This document shows positions 32,010 to 39,569 of a DNA stretch of 41,066 nucleotides, in pieces. The DNA is taken from positions 1-41,066 of the forward strand of contig JBCCQN010000054.1 of NCBI GenBank assembly GCA_039024315.1. Reading direction: 5' to 3'. The first letter of the stretch is position 1, and every line of letters starts with the position of its first letter. The position numbers were made by a program, and so were the translations under genes. The stretch is from JBCAWW01 sp039024315 (lineage in GTDB: Bacteria; Bacteroidota; Bacteroidia; J057). Below the pieces are notes generated by a model. The model was not told the DNA's origin. It ran no database searches and saw only the letters and a program-made list of their open reading frames with translations.

Positions 32010-32041
32010 GGAGTCTGAATGCCGATTCAGACTCCTTTTTC
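32010..32041 (+). terminator. Rho-independent terminator after the secreted-protein gene
   Basis: GGAGTCTGAAT-GCCG-ATTCAGACTCC has an 11-bp perfect stem with a 4-base loop at 32010-32035, followed by TTTTTC. It is 24 bp past the stop and ends before the convergent gene at 32047. The minus strand lacks a T-run, so it serves the plus strand. Confidence 0.9.
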
Positions 32042-32046
32042 ATTGC

Positions 32047-32907
32047 CTAATAATCTGCTTCAAGGACGGTAAACTTGAAGTAGGCCAAAGACGCTAGTTT
32101 AAAATCTGCACTTGGCTTTAGCTTAAGCAAACTGAGCCGCGAACTCTTTGCTTGCATAGGGGCGTCATAGTCGTCTATCACCTTTTTGGAGGCTGAAAAC
32201 AACAAATTGTCCTCTTGGTCAAATGCTTCTATTTTGATCTGCAAATATTCAATCGGTATTCGACCTTGATTATAGGTAGCAAAAGAAAACACTAGCCATC
32301 CTGTATCAAGCGGACCATTTTCCTTTTGAATAATCGCACGGCTCTCAAATGAAAAATCAACATTTTTTGGTTGACTTCCTGCCCAAAGAGGCTCGATGGG
32401 CCAAGAACTACTCAATTGAGCACTATCCCTAAAGCGAAGATTGATATTACTGACCCTGGTTTTGAGTGGATTCATTTGAGCGGGTATGGTATCTTGAAAC
32501 CGCCAATTTATTGAAATGACATCTTGGGCCTGTAAATGATCGAAAGTAGTATCGATATGATATTGCCTAATGGGCTTATCTACCTCATACAACAAAGCAA
32601 AATCCATTTTTAGCGCCTCAATGGGCCGCTCCTTGCTGAGGGCTTGGGCTCTAAAGTCATAGACCACGATAGAGCCTTGGCCGAAGGCATAATCCTCCCA
32701 ATCAGAGCGCCACGCATATAGCTCTACGCCAGCCGGTACCAATCCCCAATCCACTTCTACTGCAAAATCATTTTCAGCCTTCGAGCTAGTCTTTTTTTGC
32801 TCATGAGTAGGAGCAGGCGCTACTTCTTTGGCAAGCAACCAAAACAGACCCATACCAATGCCAATAATCGCCAAGAGGAGTCCTATGATTGGAGTAATAT
32901 TTTTCAT
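32047..32907 (-). CDS. Unknown membrane-anchored protein
   Basis: 286 residues; I do not recognise the family. The N-terminus MKNITPIIGLLLAIIGIGMG then LFWLL is a single membrane anchor or uncleaved signal. It is followed by a charged linker (THEQKKTSSKAEND) and a ~230-residue soluble part predicted outside the cytoplasm. The soluble part is rich in Trp and aromatic-flanked strands (VELYAWRSDWEDYAFGQGSI, GWLVFSFATYNQGRIPIEYL), suggesting a beta-sandwich. No catalytic motif is visible. It is convergent with the secreted-protein gene, and repeat copy C begins 4 bp upstream of its start codon, which would place the repeat in its promoter or leader. Confidence 0.7.
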   Translation of the reverse strand: MKNITPIIGLLLAIIGIGMGLFWLLAKEVAPAPTHEQKKTSSKAENDFAVEVDWGLVPAGVELYAWRSDWEDYAFGQGSIVVYDFRAQALSKERPIEALKMDFALLYEVDKPIRQYHIDTTFDHLQAQDVISINWRFQDTIPAQMNPLKTRVSNINLRFRDSAQLSSSWPIEPLWAGSQPKNVDFSFESRAIIQKENGPLDTGWLVFSFATYNQGRIPIEYLQIKIEAFDQEDNLLFSASKKVIDDYDAPMQAKSSRLSLLKLKPSADFKLASLAYFKFTVLEADY

Positions 32908-32910
32908 TTA

Positions 32911-33015
32911 AATAGAAAGTAAAAAGTATGTAGTAGCGAGAAAAAAGGTTCTGCTGAACCATGTAGTCCAGTTTTCCTAGGTCTTAATACTGGATACTAT
33001 TGTCTAAGTACTTAA
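32911..33015 (-). repeat. 110-bp intergenic repeat, copy C
   Basis: It includes AAAGTAAAAAGTATGTAGTA, the hairpin GGTTCTGCTGAACC (32947-32960), TTTTCCTAGGTCTTAATACT and TGTCTAAGTACTTAA. It is closest to copy B in reverse complement and to copy D in direct orientation. Confidence 0.8.
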
Positions 33016-33178
33016 AGAATCAGAACAAAATAAGAGTGTGGAAGACAAGAGGATTTAGGAAAAAGAGAGAAGCCTAAAGGTTTCATATCGCCCAATTTTT
33101 AAAGGTCCTAGTACTGAAAACTTCGGGTTCGATCCTTAGAGAGACATTGCAATACGATTCGCATTTGCCCCAAGCGAG

Positions 33179-33295
33179 GGTTTACTGCTGCGCAGAACGC
33201 TTATTCGTGATGTAGCATGCATGTCAGATCTACAGGTTATCGCTCGGATATCTATACTGTACCAAAAGTTTGAACGTTCTGCGCAGCAGCAAACC
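33179..33295. repeat. Inverted-repeat-bounded element, 117 bp
   Basis: The left end is GGTTTACTGCTGCGCAGAAC plus GCTTA (33179-33203). The right end, at 33271-33295, is its reverse complement with three differences in 25. The 67-bp interior shows no clear similarity to that of the 18448-18602 element and contains no reading frame. It lies immediately downstream of the E1 gene. Confidence 0.75.
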
Positions 33296-33321
33296 TAATG
33301 AGACCTAAATGCCTCTACCGC

Positions 33322-35343
33322 CTAAAAAGCGAGCAAATCTTTCAACTTAGCTTCGAGACGGGCATTCGCCATAAACTGTTTTTCTAAGTCGGGATGAAAA
33401 GGTACAGGCGTATCTAAGGAGCCTACTCTCACTACCGGACCGTCTAGTTCGGCGAAGCAATGTTCCCCAATACTGGCAGCAATCTCCGCACCAAAAGCAC
33501 CTGTATAAGTGTCCTCATACAGCACGATACATTTACCGGTTTTGCGTACTGAGCGGAATATACTTTCAGTATCCCAAGGGATTAGGGTTCGCAGGTCAAG
33601 GATTTCGATACTGGCATCTGGCAGCTTTGCCGCAGCAGTCTTAGCCCAATGTACTCCCATACCATAAGTGATAATACTAATGTCCTCACCACTTTGTACG
33701 ATATCGGCTTCACCGATCGGGAGATTATAGTATTCAGCGGGTACATCGCCGGTGATAGAACGATAAAGCCCCTTATGTTCAAAAAACAGGACTGGATTAG
33801 GGTCAAGAATCGCACTGGTCAAGAGGCCCTTCGCATCCATCGGATTGGAGGGATAAACGATTTTGAGTCCAGGCACCGAGGTAAACCAAGACTCATTGCT
33901 TTGGGAGTGATAAGGCCCTGCCCCCATACCACCTCCGGTTGGCATCCGTACTACCACATCAGGGGCATGGCCCCAGCGATAATGGTTTTTGGCGAGATTA
34001 TTGACGATTTGGTTGAAACCACAGGAAACGAAGTCAGCAAACTGCATTTCGACCATCGCCTTGTGGCCAGCGAGAGAAAGTCCCATACCCGCACCGATGA
34101 TAGCGGATTCGCAGATTGGAGTATTACGGACTCTGGCTTTGCCGAACGCTTCTACAAAGCCTTCGGTGATTTTGAAAACGCCGCCATATTCGGCGATATC
34201 TTGGCCCATCAAAACGAGATCATCATGCTTTTCCATCGCTTGGCGAAGGCCCTCACTGATCGCATCTACAAAGCGGATTTCTTTGCTTTGAGCGGGATTG
34301 GGGATTTCAAGTGAATAGTTGGCTGGAGCAAAGACATCTTTCTTCTCTTGAGCAAGAGAGACGCTAATGCTTGGTGCATCAAAAGCCTCTTTGACTGCCT
34401 CATTGATGTGATCCTTAGTAGATTTGCGCAATTGCTTAATACGCTCCTCACTGATCACCCCTTCAGCCAGAAGAAATTGCTCAAAATTATTGACAGGATC
34501 TTTCAAACCCCATTCGTCAAATAGCGCTTGGGGAACATATTTGGTACCAGAAGCTTCTTCGTGGCCCCGCATGCGGAAGGTATTACACTCCAAGATGACC
34601 GGCTTACGGTCTTCTCGCATCTGGCGCGCAATGGCACTGACCACGTGATATACTTCTAGCACATTGTTGCCATCAATAGAGTAACCTTTGATCCCATAAC
34701 CATGGGAACGATCGGCTAAGCTCTCGCAGCGAAACTGCTCACGACCAGGCGTACTCAGGCCATAGCCATTATTTTCGATCACAAAAAGGACCGGAATATC
34801 CCAAACCGAAGCTACATTAATGGCTTCATGGAAATCACCTTCACTCGCACCGCCATCACCCGAAAAGGGTACGGCAATAAAGTCCTGATTATCAAGATTG
34901 CTAGCGAGGGCGAGGCCATCAGCTACGGGTGGCATAGCCCCGAGGTGAGAGATCATACCAAAGATTCGGTGCTTCGGAGAGCCAAAGTGAAACGAGCGAT
35001 CACGTCCATGGGTAAAGCCCTCGGCTTTGCCGAGCCACTGTTCGATCAGGCGACGCAAAGGAATACGCCGAGTCGTAAAAACGCCTAAATTGCGATGCAG
35101 AGGTAGGATGTAGTCCTGAGTCTGCAAAGCTTTGGTCAGACCAACGGCGATGCCTTCTTGACCAATACCAGAAAACCATTTGCTGATTCTTCCTTGCCTC
35201 AGCAGGATCAGCATCTTTTCTTCCACCATGCGAGGAAGCAAAATATCTTGATATAACTCGAGAAGGAATTCGTTTGAAAGGCTGCGTCGATTGTATTGGA
35301 TCGGACTCTTTACCATAGGGGGCTGGGTAAGTTTTACCCACAA
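33322..35343 (-). CDS. 2-oxoacid dehydrogenase E1, fused alpha and beta subunits
   Basis: The 673-residue cytoplasmic enzyme decarboxylates a 2-oxoacid with thiamine diphosphate and passes the acyl group to the E2 lipoyl domain. Residues ~30-320 are the alpha part. They hold the TPP motif SGDGGASEGDFHEAINVA, ending ENNGYGLSTP, and the phosphorylation-loop-like RMRGHEEASGTKY. Residues ~350-673 are the beta part, opening FVDAISEGLRQAM and with LMGQDIAEYGGVFKITEGF. Fusion of the two chains is common in Bacteroidota. Branched-chain 2-oxoacid or pyruvate are the likely substrates; sequence alone does not decide. ATG at 35343 or 35316 (MVKSPIQYNRRS) may be used. No E2 or E3 gene is adjacent. Confidence 0.93.
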   Translation of the reverse strand: MWVKLTQPPMVKSPIQYNRRSLSNEFLLELYQDILLPRMVEEKMLILLRQGRISKWFSGIGQEGIAVGLTKALQTQDYILPLHRNLGVFTTRRIPLRRLIEQWLGKAEGFTHGRDRSFHFGSPKHRIFGMISHLGAMPPVADGLALASNLDNQDFIAVPFSGDGGASEGDFHEAINVASVWDIPVLFVIENNGYGLSTPGREQFRCESLADRSHGYGIKGYSIDGNNVLEVYHVVSAIARQMREDRKPVILECNTFRMRGHEEASGTKYVPQALFDEWGLKDPVNNFEQFLLAEGVISEERIKQLRKSTKDHINEAVKEAFDAPSISVSLAQEKKDVFAPANYSLEIPNPAQSKEIRFVDAISEGLRQAMEKHDDLVLMGQDIAEYGGVFKITEGFVEAFGKARVRNTPICESAIIGAGMGLSLAGHKAMVEMQFADFVSCGFNQIVNNLAKNHYRWGHAPDVVVRMPTGGGMGAGPYHSQSNESWFTSVPGLKIVYPSNPMDAKGLLTSAILDPNPVLFFEHKGLYRSITGDVPAEYYNLPIGEADIVQSGEDISIITYGMGVHWAKTAAAKLPDASIEILDLRTLIPWDTESIFRSVRKTGKCIVLYEDTYTGAFGAEIAASIGEHCFAELDGPVVRVGSLDTPVPFHPDLEKQFMANARLEAKLKDLLAF

Positions 35344-35659
35344 AGGAAAGGCTTTCTGAGCAAAAAAAGAACGGATTTTTTGAATGCTTTTTGATTGGGT
35401 TTCGTATTGACGTCAAATGGGATCGCCACTACTTAAGTACAGAGTAAAAAGTATGTAATACCGAAAAAAAAGGTTTTGCTGAACCATGTAGCCCAATCTT
35501 CCTAGGTCTTGATACTGGATACGAATGTCTAATTACTTAAAGTTGCCGCTTCGCGTGCCCCAATCGCGTCTCGATTACGTTTACTGCCTGCCAAATGGGA
35601 GGCTCAATCAGGCTTAACCAAAAGAACATCAGCGAAAAATGAGCTTTGGCTCTCCCTCC
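35344..35659. other. Intergenic region, 316 bp: repeat copy D
   Basis: It holds repeat copy D (35431-35540) and, directly after it, GCCGCTTCGCG at 35545-35555, a partial core. The remainder up to the NUDIX gene shows no gene and no convincing hairpin terminator. Confidence 0.55.
35431..35540 (-). repeat. 110-bp intergenic repeat, copy D
   Basis: It includes ACTTAAGTACAGAGTAAAAA, the hairpin-like GGTTTTGCTGAACC, CCATGTAGCCCAATCTTCCT, GGTCTTGATACTGGATACG and TAATTACTTAA. Both ends carry short inverted TTAAGTA motifs. It lies in the promoter region of the E1 gene. Confidence 0.8.
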
Positions 35660-36205
35660 TCAAAGCTTGTCTTCTAGTTTGAGCAACTGCATTTTATAAA
35701 TCGCGGCTACGGTCATAGAATCAGTAATTTCACCAGCTTCAACCTTTTGGTAAAGCTCCTCTAAGGTCCATTTCTGGATATCGATAGCCTCAGACTCTTC
35801 AGGTTCTGCTTCGCCCTCCGTCAAACCGGTAGCCAAATAAATGATGGCCCATTCGTCGCTGACAGCATTGGAAAGGTGCATCTCTACGATAGGCTCATAG
35901 CGTTCGGCGATTAAGCCGGTCTCCTCTTTGAGTTCTCGCTCGGCTGTGACGAGTAGATCCTCTCCAGGAGGGCAGCCTCCTTCTGGGATTTCCCAGTGAT
36001 ATTCATCTAGAGGAAAGCGAAATTGACCCACCATCCAGATGTAGCCATCTTGATAAGGTACTACGCCAACGGCTCGATTGTGAAAGTGAACCGTACTGTA
36101 AATACCGGGATTACCGCCGGGGGTAGTAACTTGATGCTCAGTTAGCTTGATCCAAGGATTATTGTAGATCTCTTGCTTAGATTTAATTTTCCAAGGATTT
36201 TCCAT
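35660..36205 (-). CDS. NUDIX hydrolase (ADP-sugar pyrophosphatase-like)
   Basis: A 181-residue cytoplasmic hydrolase of nucleoside-diphosphate-linked compounds. The complete Nudix box Gx5Ex7REUxEExGU is present: GGCPPGEDLL then VTAERELKEETGL. It is preceded by GQFRFPLDEYHWEIPEGG, the arrangement seen in ADP-ribose/ADP-glucose pyrophosphatases. The substrate itself is not certain. It starts 4 bp after the end of the VCBS/ASPIC gene on the same strand, so the two are probably co-transcribed, an odd pairing of an extracellular lipoprotein and a cytoplasmic enzyme. Confidence 0.92.
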   Translation of the reverse strand: MENPWKIKSKQEIYNNPWIKLTEHQVTTPGGNPGIYSTVHFHNRAVGVVPYQDGYIWMVGQFRFPLDEYHWEIPEGGCPPGEDLLVTAERELKEETGLIAERYEPIVEMHLSNAVSDEWAIIYLATGLTEGEAEPEESEAIDIQKWTLEELYQKVEAGEITDSMTVAAIYKMQLLKLEDKL

Positions 36206-36208
36206 GGA

Positions 36209-39200
36209 TTATTGAGCTTGTCTTTTTTGATGTTCGAAGACCGCAATTTTACGGCGATTGATTCCAGCCACAAGATACGCTTGCTCCCCGTCGAAATACA
36301 ATAGAGATTCTACTTGCCCATTGAGGAGGAGGCCAGTTTCTGCTGGTCGCAGAACGCTCAACTCTTGCTGTTTGTTTACCTTGAGTAGATAGCCTTTATT
36401 GGCATCATAATTACCAGTAGCCACATCATAACTATGATCATTACCCGCAATCAATACATCAATATGGCCATCTAGATCAAAGTCTTGCACCAGCATTTCT
36501 TTGATGGGCGAAAACTGCAGTTCGGTCGGCAAAGCCTCCCAACGGAAGCTTTCCCCCTCGTTCCACATCACATAGCTCACACTGGTGTTGACCGTATAAA
36601 TTTGATATTCAGGGATACTATCAGTATTAAAAATCATGCTAACAGGGCTCTTGCTGAAAGTAGTATAACTGGTAGTGTACTTCTTGAAAAAGGGCGACTG
36701 GGCCATCAATTCATCCATATAATTGACGGGATACTCCTGCATTTTACCCTGATCATCTTGCCAATAAGCAGTGGCAATCGGATCTAGGGTGCTATTGGCG
36801 TCAATGTCGATAGCGTATAGACGCATCGGGTAGGTATCACTGATGGTAAAGCGATGGTTTATACCGAGATTACCCAAGATATAATCATCATCCCCATCCT
36901 GATCCAAATCTACGGCAAGGACAGAGGACCAAAAGCCTTTTTTGGTGACCATCCTTTCATCGGCCACGGGGTGGAACGCTTTACCGCCATCATTTTTTAA
37001 CCAAAGGAGGCTGTTCCATTCACGGCTAATCAGAAGGTCTTCCCAACCATCGCCATCATAATCGCTCCAAACCGCATCGGTCACCATACCGATGGCGAAA
37101 GTGAGAGATTCATCCGTCTCAAGCCGCCCACCCTCATTACGAAGAAGGTAGGAAGCGCCCGCCTGGGGGAAGTTGTTTTTTTCTACCCTCGCACCGACAA
37201 ATAGGTCGAGATCCCCATCATGGTCAAAGTCTATTTCTTTGACTACAGAGGCGGGGAAATAAGGTAGCGAAAGAGAATCTTTGCGGTAACGGCTTCCTTC
37301 ATTGTAATAGACATAATGGCGATAATCCTCTGCTTTTTGATTGGCATAGCCACCTGCTAATGCGATTAGATCATCATCCCCATCGCCGTCTAAATCAAGC
37401 AGGAGTAAATCAGACTCAGTGCAAACTTTTTCATCAGTAAGTCCCTCAATATCAGCGGGTAAAAACTGACCGTCTTGCTGTAAGTAAGCCGTGGTGGGAT
37501 TTTTATCACTGGCGCCGATGAGCAGGTCTTCTAGACCATCATTATTCAAATCGCCTTGGGCTAAGCAAGGCCCGATTTGGGAAAATTTATGTTGGATGAT
37601 GCGTTGGGCCTGAAAGAAATCGATATAATCTTCTTCTTGATGCAGATAATCGATTAGCTCCGTATTGACACTAAACAGACTTGACTGAGCGTTCTGCGCA
37701 GCAGTCCTGAGCCGAGCGCCCTCAATCGAAATAGCTAAAATTTGATCGACTTTTGGTTCCTTGATGATGCTCTCTTGCTTGCCTCCTGGCCAAACTACTC
37801 TGATAGAATCTACCTTGCTATTTGCCCCAAGGCCAAAGTGTATGATAGGCTCCACTGAGGAGATATATCCACGCGAGAGAAAGTGCTCATCAAAGAGATA
37901 CAAATCGCCGCTCCACAGTTCAACTTTGGCCCCAATAGCAGCAAGATTTTTATCAGCCCCTTTGAGTTTTATGCGTAGAAAGTGAGCAGGATTTTTATCA
38001 CTGGATTGGCTGTTATTTTTATAGATAAAGGCAGGATCATTGATATTATTGACTACATAATCAAGATCACCATCTAGATCGAGGTCTACAAAAGCAGCCC
38101 CATTGGAAAAGGAAGGGATCTCTATGCCCCAATCTTTGGTGCGATCTACAAATTTGAGATCGCCAGTATTTTCGTAAGCAAAATTAGAAACTTTGACAAT
38201 GGGGATACGGGCTAACAATTGCTTTTCGCTGGCGAGATAGCCCCCCATCTGAGCTTGGTAGTTGGTAAAGTCTTTATCCGTTAGGTCTTTGGGAAAACCA
38301 TTAGTGATCAAGAGATCGCGATCCCCATCATTGTCATAATCAGCAAATAGGGGCGACCAGCTCCATTCGGTTTGAAAGACTCCCATTAGCTGCCCCACTT
38401 CACTGTAAGGCAGTAGTTTGTTTTGGTTAAATCCGTTGTGCAGGTGGACCATATTACGGACGTATTGGTGTTGATAGCCGTACTTTTGGTCGTTGAGGTA
38501 AAATTGATAGCTAAAGCCGTTGATGGTCTGTTTTTTACGAGGATATTTCTCAGGAAACATATCCAGCGTCATCACGTCGGGTAGGCCATCATTATTGATA
38601 TCGGACATATCATTGCCCATCGAAAACTTAGAGTTGTAGGACAGGATGGTATCTGCTTGATTCACAAAAGTGCCATCGCCTTGATTGAGGTAAAGTAAAT
38701 CGTTGGCGATATAATCGTTGGAAATATAGATGTCGGGATAGTCGTCTTTATTGATATCTCCAACTGCGATGCCCAAGCCATAACCCTCATAGGTAATGCC
38801 TGCTTCCTTGGTGATATTGCTAAAGGTGCCATCGCCATTATTGCGATAAAATTGATCATTGTTATTGGCACTGGCATCCGTAATTTTCGGGCGATAGGTA
38901 GTGGGGACGTTATTATTGACAATATTATTAAGGACATAAAGATCGAGATCGCCATCAAGATCATAGTCGAGGAAGGCGCTATGTACCGAGTAACCTTGGT
39001 CAGCAATTCCGTATTGGGTAGCCGCTTCGCGGAACGCTGGTAATCCATCGGCATCTAAGCCTTGGTTGAGCCATAGTTGGTTTTGGCGTTCGACGGAGTC
39101 GGCACTAGAAGTAATAGCAAAGTATAAATCCGGCCAGCCGTCTGAATTGATGTCCACAACGGATACTCCACTGACCCAATTGTCATTACTTAAGCCGACA

Positions 39201-39496
39201 AATTGGGCACTGATATCTTCAAACTTAAATTCGCCGCGATTGAGGTAGATGCGTGATTGGACTTTATTTCCGGTAAAAATAAGGTCTGATAAACCGTCTT
39301 GGTTGAGGTCAGCTATCCCTACCCCTCCTCCATTGTACATATACTCGTCTCGGAAGATATTGAGACTGTCATCCTCGATAATCTCGTTGACGAAGTCTAT
39401 ACCTGTTTGCTCTCCAAGCACTCGCTCAAAGAGCGGGCTCGGCTTTACACAAGCAGACAATAAAACTAGCAATAAAATAGAAGGAAAAATTTTCAT
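36209..39496 (-). CDS. VCBS/FG-GAP repeat lipoprotein with ASPIC/UnbV domain (CRTAC1-like)
   Basis: The 1095-residue surface lipoprotein has start ATG at 39496 giving MKIFPSILLLVLLSAC with the lipobox Cys at residue 16. About thirteen calcium-binding-type repeats are visible, for example DLNQDGLSDLIF, DYDLDGDLDLYVLNN, DLDLDGDLDYVVNN, DFDHDGDLDLFVG and DLDQDGDDDYILG. They form two beta-propeller-like blocks at ~50-490 and ~640-1090. Between them is the ASPIC/UnbV domain ending ISIEGARLR. Right after it, TAAQNAQ is encoded by a GCGTTCTGCGCAGCAG repeat core. Such proteins commonly follow SusC/SusD pairs, as here, and may bind carbohydrate or protein; the role is inferred. It is co-directional with susD and overlaps no gene. 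Confidence 0.9.
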   Translation of the reverse strand: MKIFPSILLLVLLSACVKPSPLFERVLGEQTGIDFVNEIIEDDSLNIFRDEYMYNGGGVGIADLNQDGLSDLIFTGNKVQSRIYLNRGEFKFEDISAQFVGLSNDNWVSGVSVVDINSDGWPDLYFAITSSADSVERQNQLWLNQGLDADGLPAFREAATQYGIADQGYSVHSAFLDYDLDGDLDLYVLNNIVNNNVPTTYRPKITDASANNNDQFYRNNGDGTFSNITKEAGITYEGYGLGIAVGDINKDDYPDIYISNDYIANDLLYLNQGDGTFVNQADTILSYNSKFSMGNDMSDINNDGLPDVMTLDMFPEKYPRKKQTINGFSYQFYLNDQKYGYQHQYVRNMVHLHNGFNQNKLLPYSEVGQLMGVFQTEWSWSPLFADYDNDGDRDLLITNGFPKDLTDKDFTNYQAQMGGYLASEKQLLARIPIVKVSNFAYENTGDLKFVDRTKDWGIEIPSFSNGAAFVDLDLDGDLDYVVNNINDPAFIYKNNSQSSDKNPAHFLRIKLKGADKNLAAIGAKVELWSGDLYLFDEHFLSRGYISSVEPIIHFGLGANSKVDSIRVVWPGGKQESIIKEPKVDQILAISIEGARLRTAAQNAQSSLFSVNTELIDYLHQEEDYIDFFQAQRIIQHKFSQIGPCLAQGDLNNDGLEDLLIGASDKNPTTAYLQQDGQFLPADIEGLTDEKVCTESDLLLLDLDGDGDDDLIALAGGYANQKAEDYRHYVYYNEGSRYRKDSLSLPYFPASVVKEIDFDHDGDLDLFVGARVEKNNFPQAGASYLLRNEGGRLETDESLTFAIGMVTDAVWSDYDGDGWEDLLISREWNSLLWLKNDGGKAFHPVADERMVTKKGFWSSVLAVDLDQDGDDDYILGNLGINHRFTISDTYPMRLYAIDIDANSTLDPIATAYWQDDQGKMQEYPVNYMDELMAQSPFFKKYTTSYTTFSKSPVSMIFNTDSIPEYQIYTVNTSVSYVMWNEGESFRWEALPTELQFSPIKEMLVQDFDLDGHIDVLIAGNDHSYDVATGNYDANKGYLLKVNKQQELSVLRPAETGLLLNGQVESLLYFDGEQAYLVAGINRRKIAVFEHQKRQAQ
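37688..37704 (-). repeat. Repeat core inside the VCBS/ASPIC gene
   Basis: AGCGTTCTGCGCAGCAG is the reverse complement of the CTGCTGCGCAGAACGCT core. It is in frame and encodes TAAQNA at the linker after the ASPIC domain. Looser relatives within the same gene are at 36348-36360 (CGCAGAACGCTCA) and 39021-39040. Confidence 0.5.
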
Positions 39497-39521
39497 ACAA
39501 GGAAGATGAGGGAAAGGAAAA

Positions 39522-39547
39522 GGAGGCATACCTAATGGTAAGCCTCC
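39522..39547 (-). terminator. Hairpin terminator/attenuator between susD and the VCBS gene
   Basis: On the minus strand GGAGGCTTACC-ATTA-GGTATGCCTCC forms a 10-pair stem with one T-T mismatch, followed by TTTTCC. It is 22 bp past the susD stop and about 26 bp before the VCBS gene start, so it would lower expression of the downstream gene relative to susD. The plus strand also has a short T-run (CTTTA), weaker. Confidence 0.75.
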
Positions 39548-39569
39548 TTTATCATATATCTTAGATCAA

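Larger units (their letters stand above)
32908..33321. other. Intergenic region, 414 bp: two repeat elements
   Basis: It contains repeat copy C (32911-33015), about 160 bp of unrelated sequence without a gene, and the inverted-repeat element at 33179-33295, which ends 27 bp beyond the E1 gene stop. There is a T-arm-like GGTTCGATCC at 33126, but no cloverleaf forms around it. Confidence 0.6.

Noticed and set aside
33126..33135. GGTTCGATCC resembling a tRNA T-arm
   Set aside because: No matching acceptor stem, anticodon arm or D-arm could be placed in the 80 bases upstream, and no CCA or terminator follows.
38662..39054. 130-codon minus-strand frame rich in Ile, Met and Pro
   Set aside because: It is an alternative frame of the VCBS repeats; the repetitive Asp/Gly codons produce long shadow frames.
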